Source of the DNA: Chloroflexota bacterium | GTDB taxonomy: Bacteria > Chloroflexota > Anaerolineae > Aggregatilineales > Phototrophicaceae | Reading direction: 5' to 3' | Assembly: GCA_026706395.1 (NCBI GenBank) | Contig: JAPOYU010000131.1 | Coordinates: forward strand, 19,940-83,939 | DNA length: 64,000 nucleotides | Shown: piece by piece, positions 17,611-25,147 of the stretch | How positions within the stretch are numbered: position 1 is the stretch's first letter | Layout: every line of letters starts with the position of its first letter | Program-made: the position numbers and the translations under genes | Notes under the pieces: generated by a model | What the model saw: the letters and a program-made list of their open reading frames with translations, nothing else | What the model was told of the DNA's origin: nothing | Database searches by the model: none

Positions 17611-17632
17611 TTGTACATAAATGTATGTACAA
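17611..17632. promoter_or_regulatory. Predicted AraR-type operator
   Basis: A perfect 8-base inverted repeat, TTGTACAT and ATGTACAA, with a 6-base spacer, 35 bases upstream of the regulator start. Known AraR/GntR operators have the same TTGTAC/GTACAA arms. Position suggests autoregulation. Confidence 0.65.
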
Positions 17633-17740
17633 TGCGCGAATATAACATGGACCAAATCAAGATGCAATACAGGAAAAAATCCGAGTTTTGCCATAGCAAG
17701 CGCAACGATTGTCAAAGCGGTGTACTTTCTATGCCGGGTT

Positions 17741-17752
17741 TTGTGATATGAT
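17741..17752 (+). promoter_or_regulatory. Putative extended -10 promoter
   Basis: TGTGATATGAT contains a TG dinucleotide one base before TATGAT. No good -35 box is seen at normal spacing. It lies 72 bases before the GTG of the small membrane protein gene. Confidence 0.35.
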
Positions 17753-17823
17753 TCGCTTCGCTGTTGCGTCAATCTGTCAACCCGACAAGGTACCCGCCAA
17801 AGTAAACGAACGAGAGGAAGGCA

Positions 17824-18210
17824 GTGGTAGCCACTCGCAAGCAGGCAGGCTGCATCAAGACATCGCTCATCATGGTCGGCACGGGGATCGCGTTCATCGC
17901 TGTGATCATCCTACTGGCCGATATCAAATGCGCCTATGACATTGAGAATTGGTGGGCGCCGCTCTACCCCAATGGCGAGACGGTCGATGTGCAGTACGAC
18001 CTGTTCCGCGCGCGCGCCCTGGGCGTGACCAAAGTGATCATGGTATCGAGCGATGATGTCGAAACCGTGAAGCAATTCTATCGTGACACGCGCCTGGCGA
18101 CCCTCCAGGCTAAGAAGACGCGCGGGCTAGCCTGGTCCGAGTCCTTCGTGCAGCCGCTGGAAAATGGCGAGGGCAGCCGCATCATTATCACCAGCGCCTG
18201 TGGAACTTAG
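17824..18210 (+). CDS. Small single-pass membrane protein of unknown function
   Basis: 128 residues starting with GTG, preceded by GAGGAAGG. A hydrophobic helix at residues 14-34 with positive charges before it predicts an N-in membrane anchor; the remaining 90 residues form a polar domain with WW at 43-44 and a conserved-looking strand TKVIMVSSDDVETV. I do not recognise the family. It precedes the sugar isomerase gene by 21 bases and is probably co-transcribed with it. Confidence 0.6.
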   Translation: MVATRKQAGCIKTSLIMVGTGIAFIAVIILLADIKCAYDIENWWAPLYPNGETVDVQYDLFRARALGVTKVIMVSSDDVETVKQFYRDTRLATLQAKKTRGLAWSESFVQPLENGEGSRIIITSACGT

Positions 18211-18231
18211 CTGCTCGGCGGGGCTCATCCC

Positions 18232-19119
18232 ATGAAAATTGTCGCCTTTCCCAAATGCTACCTGGACGCCATCGCGGGCGACCGAACAATGACGGTATTC
18301 GACTGGATCGAGATGGCGAAGTCCCTGCCCGCTGAAGGGCTGGAAATGTATGAGGGCTTCTTAACCAGCCTTGACGATGCCTATATCCTGCAACTGCGCG
18401 ATGCGATTCTGCAAGCGGGCTTCACCATGCCGATGCTCTGCTGTTCGCCCAATTTCACCCACCCCGACCCCGACGAACGCAAGCGCGCGGTCGAGCATGA
18501 AGCGAATATGATCCGCGTAACGCGACTGCTCGGTGGCGCCGGCGCCGTCTGCCGCATTCTCAGCGGCCAGCGCTACCCGGAAATCTCGCGTGAGCAGGGG
18601 CTGGCCTGGGCGGTCGAATGTATCGAGCAGGTGCTGCCGGTCGCCCGCGAGCACGAGATCATCCTCGGCCTGGAGAACCACTATAAGGACGGCTTCTGGC
18701 AATATCCGGAATTCGCGCAGAAGATGGATGTCTTCTTGGAACTGCTGGACGCGATCGACGAGCGCGAGTATTTCGGCGTGCAGTATGACCCGTCAAACGC
18801 TATTGTCGCCGGCGATGATCCGCTTGAATTGCTGCGCGCGGTCGCGGACCGCGTCGTCAGCATGCACGCCAGCGACCGCTTCCTGTCCGATGGTTACACA
18901 CTCGATGACCTTCGTGACAGCGATGGGTCTATCGGCTACTCGCCGGCGCTGCAGCACGGCGTGACGGGCAAGGGCTTGAACGACTACGACGCGATCTTTA
19001 GGATCTTGCGCGATGTCGGCTACGACGGCTGGGTCAGCATTGAAGACGGCATGAACGGCATGGACGAGATGCGCCAGTCGCTTGAGTTTCTGCATGTGAT
19101 GCGAGACAAGTACTTCTGA
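18232..19119 (+). CDS. Sugar phosphate isomerase/epimerase, TIM-barrel (AP endonuclease 2 fold)
   Basis: Xylose-isomerase-like TIM barrel of 295 residues, cytoplasmic. Metal-binding positions expected for the family are visible: E in LGLENHY, D in QYDPSNA, H in SMHASD and E in VSIEDG near the C terminus. Such enzymes epimerise or isomerise ketoses, inosose or hydroxypyruvate-type substrates. The ATG at 18232 directly follows the preceding gene. The next catabolic genes are a zinc alcohol dehydrogenase and a HUMPS enzyme, with a Uma2 gene between. Substrate cannot be assigned. Confidence 0.85.
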   Translation: MKIVAFPKCYLDAIAGDRTMTVFDWIEMAKSLPAEGLEMYEGFLTSLDDAYILQLRDAILQAGFTMPMLCCSPNFTHPDPDERKRAVEHEANMIRVTRLLGGAGAVCRILSGQRYPEISREQGLAWAVECIEQVLPVAREHEIILGLENHYKDGFWQYPEFAQKMDVFLELLDAIDEREYFGVQYDPSNAIVAGDDPLELLRAVADRVVSMHASDRFLSDGYTLDDLRDSDGSIGYSPALQHGVTGKGLNDYDAIFRILRDVGYDGWVSIEDGMNGMDEMRQSLEFLHVMRDKYF

Positions 19120-19157
19120 ATCGGGGCGACCGGCGCCTCCGGCGACGCGCACATGAC

Positions 19158-19185
19158 TTACAGTAAGCGCAGCCTGTGTTATACT
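19158..19185 (+). promoter_or_regulatory. Predicted sigma-70-type promoter of the Uma2 gene
   Basis: TTACAG and TATACT separated by 16 bases, with TGTGT immediately before the -10. It lies 33 bases upstream of the Uma2 ATG at 19218. Confidence 0.5.
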
Positions 19186-19217
19186 CGGCGTACGCGGCAC
19201 TAGATGACGAGAAGACG

Positions 19218-19793
19218 ATGGCGATCCAAGAAAAACTTTACACGATCGACGATGTGTGGGAGCTTTCCCATCGTCCGGAAAACCATGACAAGTATTTCTA
19301 TCTCATTGATGGGGAGTTGTATTGGGATATGCCACCAGGTGGAGAGCACGGAGACTTGGCCGGTGAAATAATCTTTCGTTTGAAGTCCTTCGCCGAGGGA
19401 CAAGAATTGGGCAAGTTCACTGTCGAAACCGGCTACTATCCGCCGGATGACCGGAACACTGTGCTCGCGCCTGATGTCGCCTTTATCAGCACAGCGAGGG
19501 CGCCGCAGCCCTTTCCCAAGAGATTCGTGCCGGCTATGCCCGATTTAGCGGTCGAAATTGTTTCTCCCACCGATTCGCTGCAAGAACTCCGGCGCAAAGC
19601 CGCGGTCTACCTCGCCAATGGTACGACACTGGTCTGGATCGTTTTGCCGGCGGAAAAAGGAGTGGATGTCTGCCGCGCTAGCGAGGGCGCCGGGCTGAAC
19701 ATTGAGTTTGTCGGTCCAGAGGGCAGTTTGTCTGGAGAGGCAATTTTGCCCGGCTTTGAACTAGAACTCAAGCTGCTCTTCCCCGACTCCTGA
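19218..19793 (+). CDS. Uma2 family (DUF820) putative restriction endonuclease
   Basis: 191 residues with the PD-(D/E)XK nuclease pattern of Uma2 proteins: PDVAF with D86, then DLAVEIVSPTD with E113, then K127 in RRKAAVYL. Uma2 proteins are heavily multiplied in cyanobacteria and Chloroflexota; the nuclease activity is predicted from the fold and no biological role is established. The ATG at 19218 begins MAIQEKLYTIDD, a normal family start. The gene is a one-gene unit with its own promoter between two sugar metabolism genes. A second Uma2 gene starts at 63935. Confidence 0.85.
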   Translation: MAIQEKLYTIDDVWELSHRPENHDKYFYLIDGELYWDMPPGGEHGDLAGEIIFRLKSFAEGQELGKFTVETGYYPPDDRNTVLAPDVAFISTARAPQPFPKRFVPAMPDLAVEIVSPTDSLQELRRKAAVYLANGTTLVWIVLPAEKGVDVCRASEGAGLNIEFVGPEGSLSGEAILPGFELELKLLFPDS

Positions 19794-19881
19794 ACGCGCC
19801 CAAGTCCAACAATCTAGCTTCATGCAATAGCTTGCTCCGCCTTCCATATTCTAAATTCTAACATTTAAGGGACCCGGTTGA

Positions 19882-20925
19882 ATGCACGCTCTCATAAAAT
19901 ACGGACGCGAAGACAAAAATGTCGAACTGCGCGATATCCCGCAGCCGCCCGATCCCGCCCCCGGCCAAGTCGTGGTGGAAGTGGGCGCCGCCGGCGTCTG
20001 CGGCAGCGACCTGCACATGTGGCGGGATCATCAGAGCTGGGCGATCAAATTGCCGCTGGTGCTCGGCCACGAATTTTGCGGCACGGTCGCCGCGGTCGGC
20101 GCAGACGTCGCTGGCTTCAATGTCGGTGACCGGGTTGCGGTAGAGACGGCGGCGGAAATCTGCGGCAGCTGCGCCTATTGCCACTCGGGCGATTACAATC
20201 AGTGCCCGCATCGCCTGGGCTACGGCGCGCTTTACGATGGCGCCTTCACGCAATACGTCGCCGCTCGGCAGCAGATCCTGCATCAGATACCTGACAACGT
20301 CTCATTCGAGCAAGCCTCGTTGACCGAGCCAATCTGCGTCGCCTACAACGCTCTGGTAGAGAAGACTCCGGTCGTCCGCCCGGGCGATATCGTGGTGATT
20401 CAAGGACCGGGTCCCATCGGCATGATGGCGCTCTTGGTGGCGAAGCTGCGCGGCGCATCCGAGATCGTCATGCTCGGCAAAAGCGTTGATCGGAAGCGCC
20501 TGGCTGTCGCTGCCGAGATTGGCGCCACGCAGACGCTCAACATCGACGAAGCCGACCCGCTCGAATTGGTGCGCTCGCTGGGCGATGGCTACGGCGCCGA
20601 CCTGGTCGTCGACTGCAGCGGCGTCAGCATCGCCTTGCAATCCGCGCTGGAGATGGTGCGTCCCAACGGCACGATCACCAAGATCGGCTGGGGCCCACAG
20701 CCCATGGACTTCAATCTGGATCCGCTGGTGCAGAAGGGGGTGACGCTGCAGGGCTGCTTCAGTCACCTCTACGATACCTGGGAGCGGGCGCTGCAATTGC
20801 TCTCGACCGGGCAGATCGACCTCGCGCCCATCATCGGCGGGGTTTATCCACTGGCGGATTGGGAAGAGGCTTTTGAGCAAATGGAATCGGGCGAGAATGT
20901 GAAGTCGGTGCTGGTCCCTGTCTAA
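19882..20925 (+). CDS. Zinc-dependent alcohol (polyol/sugar) dehydrogenase, MDR family
   Basis: 347-residue medium-chain dehydrogenase/reductase. Catalytic zinc ligands C40 and H63 with E64, the structural zinc cysteines C94, C97, C100 and C108, and the Rossmann loop GPGPIGMMA are all present. The family oxidises secondary alcohols of sorbitol, threonine, galactitol or related polyols with NAD. It precedes the HUMPS enzyme gene and is separated from it by a hairpin repeat. Together they could oxidise and then decarboxylate or isomerise a sugar derivative, but the pathway is not identified. Confidence 0.88.
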   Translation: MHALIKYGREDKNVELRDIPQPPDPAPGQVVVEVGAAGVCGSDLHMWRDHQSWAIKLPLVLGHEFCGTVAAVGADVAGFNVGDRVAVETAAEICGSCAYCHSGDYNQCPHRLGYGALYDGAFTQYVAARQQILHQIPDNVSFEQASLTEPICVAYNALVEKTPVVRPGDIVVIQGPGPIGMMALLVAKLRGASEIVMLGKSVDRKRLAVAAEIGATQTLNIDEADPLELVRSLGDGYGADLVVDCSGVSIALQSALEMVRPNGTITKIGWGPQPMDFNLDPLVQKGVTLQGCFSHLYDTWERALQLLSTGQIDLAPIIGGVYPLADWEEAFEQMESGENVKSVLVPV

Positions 20926-20968
20926 ATCTTTTCGGGATACCTTAGAATTCAGAACAGCCGCGATGCAG

Positions 20969-21011
20969 TTCCCCTCTCTGATGCTTCGGGGAGGGGTTTG
21001 GGGAGGGGTAG
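20969..21011. repeat. Short family A hairpin repeat, copy 6
   Basis: One hairpin, CCCCTCTC pairing with GGGGAGGGG around a TGATGCTTC region, followed by TTTGGGGAGGGGTAG. Its last GGAGGGG run is six bases before the inferred start of the HUMPS gene and can act as a ribosome-binding site. Confidence 0.75.
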
Positions 21012-21014
21012 AAA

Positions 21015-21683
21015 ATCGACGCCAAAATCCAAATCTCAATTGATGTCATTGATCTCCAAGAGGCGCTGGACCTCGCCCGCGCCTCGGTGAACGCCGGCGT
21101 CGACTGGCTCGAAGTCGGCACGCCGCTGCTGCTCGCCGAGGGCTTGCACGCCGTCCGCGCCTTTCGCTTCGAGTTTCCCGATACGCCCATCGTGGTCGAC
21201 CTCAAGACCATGGACGGCGCCGGCCTGGAAGCCGAGATGATGTTCAAAGCTGGCGGCGACATGGTTGTCGTCATGGGTCAGGCGCATGACGCCAGCATCA
21301 TCGAGCAGGTCAAAATGGCGCAGCGCTACGGCAAGAAAGTCATGTGCGATGTCATGCTCTGCCCGGATAAACCCGGCCGGGCGCGCCAAGCCCAGGACAT
21401 GGGCGTCGATTACATCATCGTGCACACCGGCTTTGACGAGCGCAACATGATCCCTGGGCTCAGCCCGCTCGACGACCTCGAGGCTGTGCTGGCGGCGGTG
21501 GACATCCCCGTGCAGGCTGTCGGCGGTTTGAGCGTGCCGCAGGCGATTGAGACGCTGGCGCTGGGCGCGGAGATCGTCGTCTTCGGCGCGCCGCTCGTCA
21601 TAAGCGGGCGGGAATTCAAAGCGGCCGACCCCAACTTCGACCGGCAGCTGCGCGACATCGTCAAGCAGGTGCGCGAAGCCTAG
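21015..21683 (+). CDS. HUMPS-family enzyme (3-hexulose-6-P synthase / 3-keto-L-gulonate-6-P decarboxylase-like)
   Basis: OMP-decarboxylase-superfamily TIM barrel with the diagnostic DLKTMD motif (family DxKxxD) and C-terminal VQAVGGLS and FGAPLV phosphate-binding strands. The family performs decarboxylation or aldol condensation on keto-sugar phosphates. The only standard start, GTG at 21087, would remove the first beta strand. Upstream in-frame sequence KIQISIDVIDLQEALDLA matches family N termini but has no ATG, GTG or TTG before the stop at 21009-21011. I therefore place the start at ATC 21015, six bases after GGAGGGG; an ATT nearby or a sequencing error are alternatives. With the GTG start the protein has 198 residues. 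Confidence 0.78.
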   Translation: MDAKIQISIDVIDLQEALDLARASVNAGVDWLEVGTPLLLAEGLHAVRAFRFEFPDTPIVVDLKTMDGAGLEAEMMFKAGGDMVVVMGQAHDASIIEQVKMAQRYGKKVMCDVMLCPDKPGRARQAQDMGVDYIIVHTGFDERNMIPGLSPLDDLEAVLAAVDIPVQAVGGLSVPQAIETLALGAEIVVFGAPLVISGREFKAADPNFDRQLRDIVKQVREA

Positions 21684-21780
21684 CTTGGTTCAGGGCGGAG
21701 CGTAGCTTTCACGCCAGCGCCGTGTTGTAACACACAGCGGTTTGTGAAAATTTTCGCATGCTCGCCCGTCGAGCCTCGTA

Positions 21781-21809
21781 TTGAGAAGCTGTGACAAAGG
21801 GACTATACT
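21781..21809 (+). promoter_or_regulatory. Predicted sigma-70-type promoter
   Basis: TTGAGA and TATACT separated by 17 bases, 41 bases upstream of the first acyl-CoA-dehydrogenase-like gene. Confidence 0.6.
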
Positions 21810-21850
21810 TGCCAGCTTGACGCGGGCGAGAACCGAACGGAATCATCTGC

Positions 21851-23413
21851 ATGTCTGTGTACCAGCCTGACTTCGGCGACATCGTCGACTTCGACCAACT
21901 GCGGCAGTCGATCCGCCATCTCTATGATTCGCTCCTGCCCGACTTCAATATGCACAAGTCATTGCAAGTCGGCACGGAGCTGTACGGCGACGATCCCAGC
22001 GCCATGATCGCCGCCGGCGCCAGTATGCTCGCCTGGATGACCATCATCGCCGCCGGTGAAGACGACATCGCCGAGGAGCTGAAGGACAGCCTCTTCACCC
22101 TGGGCTGGACCGAAGAAGAGATCGGCTCCGACTTGCTTAGCGCAACCACCGTTGCGACGCCGCTGAACGATGACCCGCATTGCGTCGACTACCACCTCCG
22201 AGGGCGCAAGTGGCTGATCAACAATTCATATCACGCCGATTATCATACGATCGTCGCCAAGACCGATCCCAACTCCAGCGGGCCGCGCTCGCTCTCGATA
22301 TTCCTGGTGCCGCAGAGCAGCTGCAAAAATTGGGAGCGGCTGGAGACGCACGTCCTGCGCCGCATGGTCTTGACCAGCTTCGACATCGATGGGCCGGGCC
22401 GCCTGCTGGGCAAGGTCGGGCACGGCTTGCAGATCCTCCAGCGCATGGCGATGCCGAGCAAGTATCAGTGCGCCTACGTCGGCGTCAAGCTGCTGAACGA
22501 AGCGATACCGGCCAGCATCGAGCACCTGTCGAAGAAGCGCATCTTCAAGGAAAACCCGATCAACTTCAGCAACGTGCTGCGGCAGATGTACAACCTCGTC
22601 CTGCAAAGCGCGGTGCTGAATTTCATCTATTACCGCGCCCTGGCCTTCAGCGCCGGCAGCTTTCTGCAGTTTCACGGCGTCATGCTGAAGTCCTGGCTGC
22701 TGCTGCGCGCCAACGAGCTGCTGGGGCAGAACCTGCTGGTGGTCGGCTCGAAAGGCTTCCTCGCCGAGTCTGTCATCGGGCGCAACGCCATCGATTCCTT
22801 CGTCCTGCCCGTCTTCGATGGCCACTACACCATCAACACGCTGATGACGGCGAAACACGCCAAGCGCTACCTGGGGGCGGAACGCCGCGCTGATGTGGCG
22901 GAACGGATGGCGACCTTGCGCCACGGCGTCACATGGTCGCGCTCGGGCGATCAGATCCGCGCCCACTCCCGCAAGCTGCGCAATCCCGACTTCTTTGATT
23001 ACGCGGGCTATATCGAAGACCTGGCGCTGCCCATCGACCTGGACGCGCGGCAAGTGGTCGCCTCCATGCAAGCGCTGGCGGATGAGCTCGGGGAACGCGA
23101 CTTGATGAATGACCCGGAGCATCGCTACAAACTCGGCACGATGCTGCACTGGATGGAAGCCCTGCTGGCGGCCTGCGAAATGTGGAAAGCCACCGAAGAA
23201 GAGGAATTCCTCAACGCCGTCGTCATGCAATACAACGCTTTCGTCAATCAGTTCAACCAGATCATCAGCGAGAGCGCCCTGCGAACGCGCTTCCTGCCTT
23301 TGATGCGGCAGCGCTCCCTGCGCCGCGTCGAGGCGCCGCGGGACTTTCTGCTGCGGCTCTACAACCTGGCGCAGCAATTCGCCGCCCCGCGCGAGGCGGC
23401 CGTGGCGAAGTAG
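21851..23413 (+). CDS. Acyl-CoA dehydrogenase family protein (paralog 1)
   Basis: A 520-residue flavoprotein of the acyl-CoA dehydrogenase superfamily. The beta-domain signature TEEEIGSD (87-94) and GRKWLINNSYHADY (118-131), the FAD-region stretch GPRSLSIFLVP and the helical C-terminal domain are visible. The extended C terminus is closer to AidB or large ACAD groups than to short-chain enzymes. The substrate is unknown. A close paralog lies at 25148-26692 in the same direction, and about half the residues agree in the stretches I compared by eye. Promoter-like boxes lie at 21781-21809. Confidence 0.82.
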   Translation: MSVYQPDFGDIVDFDQLRQSIRHLYDSLLPDFNMHKSLQVGTELYGDDPSAMIAAGASMLAWMTIIAAGEDDIAEELKDSLFTLGWTEEEIGSDLLSATTVATPLNDDPHCVDYHLRGRKWLINNSYHADYHTIVAKTDPNSSGPRSLSIFLVPQSSCKNWERLETHVLRRMVLTSFDIDGPGRLLGKVGHGLQILQRMAMPSKYQCAYVGVKLLNEAIPASIEHLSKKRIFKENPINFSNVLRQMYNLVLQSAVLNFIYYRALAFSAGSFLQFHGVMLKSWLLLRANELLGQNLLVVGSKGFLAESVIGRNAIDSFVLPVFDGHYTINTLMTAKHAKRYLGAERRADVAERMATLRHGVTWSRSGDQIRAHSRKLRNPDFFDYAGYIEDLALPIDLDARQVVASMQALADELGERDLMNDPEHRYKLGTMLHWMEALLAACEMWKATEEEEFLNAVVMQYNAFVNQFNQIISESALRTRFLPLMRQRSLRRVEAPRDFLLRLYNLAQQFAAPREAAVAK

Positions 23414-23498
23414 CGCAAGAATCCCATCGTAAACGCTCAGCAGTGATTCCAACTAAATGAAGCGAAATTCGCGGAACATACCATTCACGGCAGAAAGT

Positions 23499-23541
23499 CA
23501 CCCCTCTCCGATGATTCGGGGAGGGGCTGGGGCTGGGGTAG
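23499..23541. repeat. Short family A hairpin repeat, copy 7
   Basis: CCCCTCTCC pairs with GGGGAGGGG around ATGATTC, followed by CTGGGGCTGGGGTAG. Nearly the same as copy 6 at 20969-21011. Confidence 0.75.
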
Positions 23542-23739
23542 ACCAATCATCGAACATTTGCTCTATCGCCACCAACAAAGCTGTGATACCATTCCCTGTC
23601 ACAGCCGCGAAAACGCTCGGGGAGCTGAAATCCGAAAACATGACCCAATCTGCGCCATCGGCACAAATCCGGCAAATGCCAAATCGCCCTGAAAGCCCCG
23701 CCATTCCTGGCCTGCGCCCCATTTCGCCATTTGCACATT

Positions 23740-23855
23740 TGCACAAAAAAGTTTTTGCTCCCGCGCCAATGCCAATCGGTCGCCGATTCGCTCCGCAACC
23801 CCCGCCGGCACTGGCATTCGCCATTGGCACAAATCGCGATTCCCATTGCCTGGAA
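23740..23855 (+). repeat. Dispersed repeat family B, copy 1
   Basis: About 115 bases beginning with a palindrome (GCACAAAAAAG/TTTTTGC) and containing CGCCAATGCCAATC, CAACCCCCGCC and CGCCATTGGCACAA in that order. The same order recurs at 48980-49085 and, inverted, at 55571-55692. Confidence 0.75.
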
Positions 23856-23969
23856 AGCGCAATGGACTGTTCGAATCATAGAAACGGGACGGCGCGATGA
23901 ATGTGACAGTTACAGAACAAACACAGACCGGATCAGTGAAAGAACACCTAGAAACAGACAAGGTAATTC

Positions 23970-24500
23970 ATGTCAATTGATATCGTTGATACATTCATAG
24001 GCGGAATTCTGTTTGGATCGGCTATTTTTGTGGGACGGACTTTATATGCCATGCTCAAAGTAATTCGTAAAGTAATGTTATTTAGCACCTTTCACATGCT
24101 TTACTGGGACTTATATGAATATCAATCAAGAATGGCATGTAAACCCCATACGCATATACTGAAGCGGTTTATTAACAATTTAAGAATGAGAATCACTAGC
24201 CAATTCGTTATGGTTATCAAACATATACAAGAATACGAAAAGGAGTCAGGCTCTGATGCTTTGACTTGTTTCATGTTATGCGACTTGGAGAATCTGGAAG
24301 ACATTGAAAAATGCGTGTGGCAGATGGGGCGAATGCAAATACACTATATTCGCAAACTGGATAGTCTTATTGCAAGCTCTTATGTTTTGAAGCAGCTTTC
24401 ATGTCTCATACACTATAAAAATATTCGCAAAAAACTAAAGGGGAAAGAGAACTGTCTTCTGTTTGATTACCACAAACCTAAAAAATATTCGTGGGGATAA
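23970..24500 (+). CDS. AT-rich orphan gene encoding a membrane-anchored hypothetical protein
   Basis: 176 residues. A hydrophobic segment at residues 6-28 predicts an N-terminal membrane anchor; the rest is basic, helical and Cys-containing, with no motif I recognise. Codon use is strikingly AT-rich compared with the GC-rich neighbours on both sides, which suggests recent acquisition. ACAAGG lies upstream of the ATG. Downstream are two DUF262-type stubs and a coiled-coil ORF, so it may be a leftover part of a mobile or defence cassette. No function is assigned. Confidence 0.6.
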   Translation: MSIDIVDTFIGGILFGSAIFVGRTLYAMLKVIRKVMLFSTFHMLYWDLYEYQSRMACKPHTHILKRFINNLRMRITSQFVMVIKHIQEYEKESGSDALTCFMLCDLENLEDIEKCVWQMGRMQIHYIRKLDSLIASSYVLKQLSCLIHYKNIRKKLKGKENCLLFDYHKPKKYSWG

Positions 24501-24514
24501 GAAAGAAATAGCCT

Positions 24515-24655
24515 ATGAAAATCAAACTCCACGAAATCACCGTGCGCGACCTCGACGCCGGCTGCCATGACGATGGCGAAGCCGGCCTGGTCGGGCGGAC
24601 TTGCGGATGCCAGAAGCCTAAGATACATTTCCAGCAGGCGAAAGGATGCAGGTGA
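24515..24655 (+). pseudogene. N-terminal stub of a DUF262 (GmrSD-like) protein
   Basis: A 46-codon frame starting MKIKLHEITVRDLDAG and continuing CHDDGEAGLVG. This matches the very start of DUF262 proteins, the N-terminal domain of GmrSD-type modification-dependent restriction enzymes, which are normally several hundred residues. The remainder of the domain is missing: after GLVG the frame shifts into unrelated residues and stops at TGA 24653-24655. A second, independent stub of the same start is at 24907. Confidence 0.6.
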
Positions 24656-24882
24656 ACGATAAAGAGCAGATTGAGTTAGTCAAGATCGCGAGCCGGCTGA
24701 CAGCTGTTGAACAGGATGTCGCTCAGTTGAAGTCTGATGTGTCTCAGTTGAAATCCGATGTGTCTCAGTTAAAGGATGATGTAGCTGACATAAAGAGCGA
24801 CATCACCTATATGAAAGGGAAAATCGACGTAATTGTCGATTTGCTAGGCAGCGTTGTCAGCCTCATAAAAATCCCCGACTAG
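24646..24882 (+). CDS. Small coiled-coil protein with heptad repeats
   Basis: 78 residues, AAAGG upstream of the ATG at 24646, overlapping the stop of the DUF262 stub by 10 bases. The middle is a run of QLKSDVS-type heptads (three 21-base DNA copies at 24724-24786), giving a parallel coiled coil, followed by a hydrophobic tail (IDVIVDLLGSVVSLI). Such short proteins are common beside restriction and toxin genes in Cyanobacteria and Chloroflexota, but no function is known. The sequence is AT-richer than the flanking genes. Confidence 0.6.
   Translation: MQVNDKEQIELVKIASRLTAVEQDVAQLKSDVSQLKSDVSQLKDDVADIKSDITYMKGKIDVIVDLLGSVVSLIKIPD
24724..24786 (+). repeat. Three 21-bp tandem repeats inside the coiled-coil gene
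   Basis: Each unit begins CAGTTGAAG or a close variant and encodes seven residues of the heptad repeat. Unit 3 has diverged most (CAGTTAAAGGATGAT). Confidence 0.8.
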
Positions 24883-24906
24883 ACAACTCAAGCCCAAGAC
24901 GTCTTT

Positions 24907-25116
24907 GTGTCGCTGAAAATCGAGTTGATTGACCTCACCGTCCGCGACCTCGACGCCAGCTACCATAAAGATGATGAAGGCGGCAAAGCGACCGACAAAA
25001 CCGCAAAAAGCTCTGCACAAAATGCAATCGAGAGAAATCATCGAAATGACGCTCGTGACAACTTTCCCCTGCCGGCCCCTGGCTTCCCCCCATCGCTATG
25101 GGGATGCCCGCCATAG
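24907..25116 (+). pseudogene. Second N-terminal stub of a DUF262 protein
   Basis: GTG-started frame beginning MSLKIELIDLTVRDLDAS and YHKDDEGG, again the DUF262 N terminus, aligning with the stub at 24515 over about 24 residues. After that the frame runs into unrelated sequence and finally into the family A repeat at 25065, so the protein is truncated. Two different stubs of one family so close together indicate repeated gain and loss at this spot. Confidence 0.55.
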
Positions 25117-25141
25117 AGATGGCGGGAAAAGAGGGGGGTAA
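25065..25141. repeat. Family A repeat, copy 8
   Basis: Outer TTTCCCC/GGGGGG blocks enclose two hairpins: CCCCCAT/ATGGGGA and CCCGCCAT/ATGGCGGG. It ends seven bases before the ATG of the second acyl-CoA-dehydrogenase-like gene, so its closing GGGGGG run is the only purine-rich candidate for a ribosome-binding site. Confidence 0.7.
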
Positions 25142-25147
25142 AAGCTA

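Larger units (their letters stand above)
23414..23969. other. Intergenic region with repeat families A and B
   Basis: 556 bases without a supported gene. It holds the short hairpin repeat at 23499-23541 and the CAATG/CATTG element at 23740-23855. Short open frames on both strands follow the repeat sequence and have no ribosome-binding sites or family features. Confidence 0.7.
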
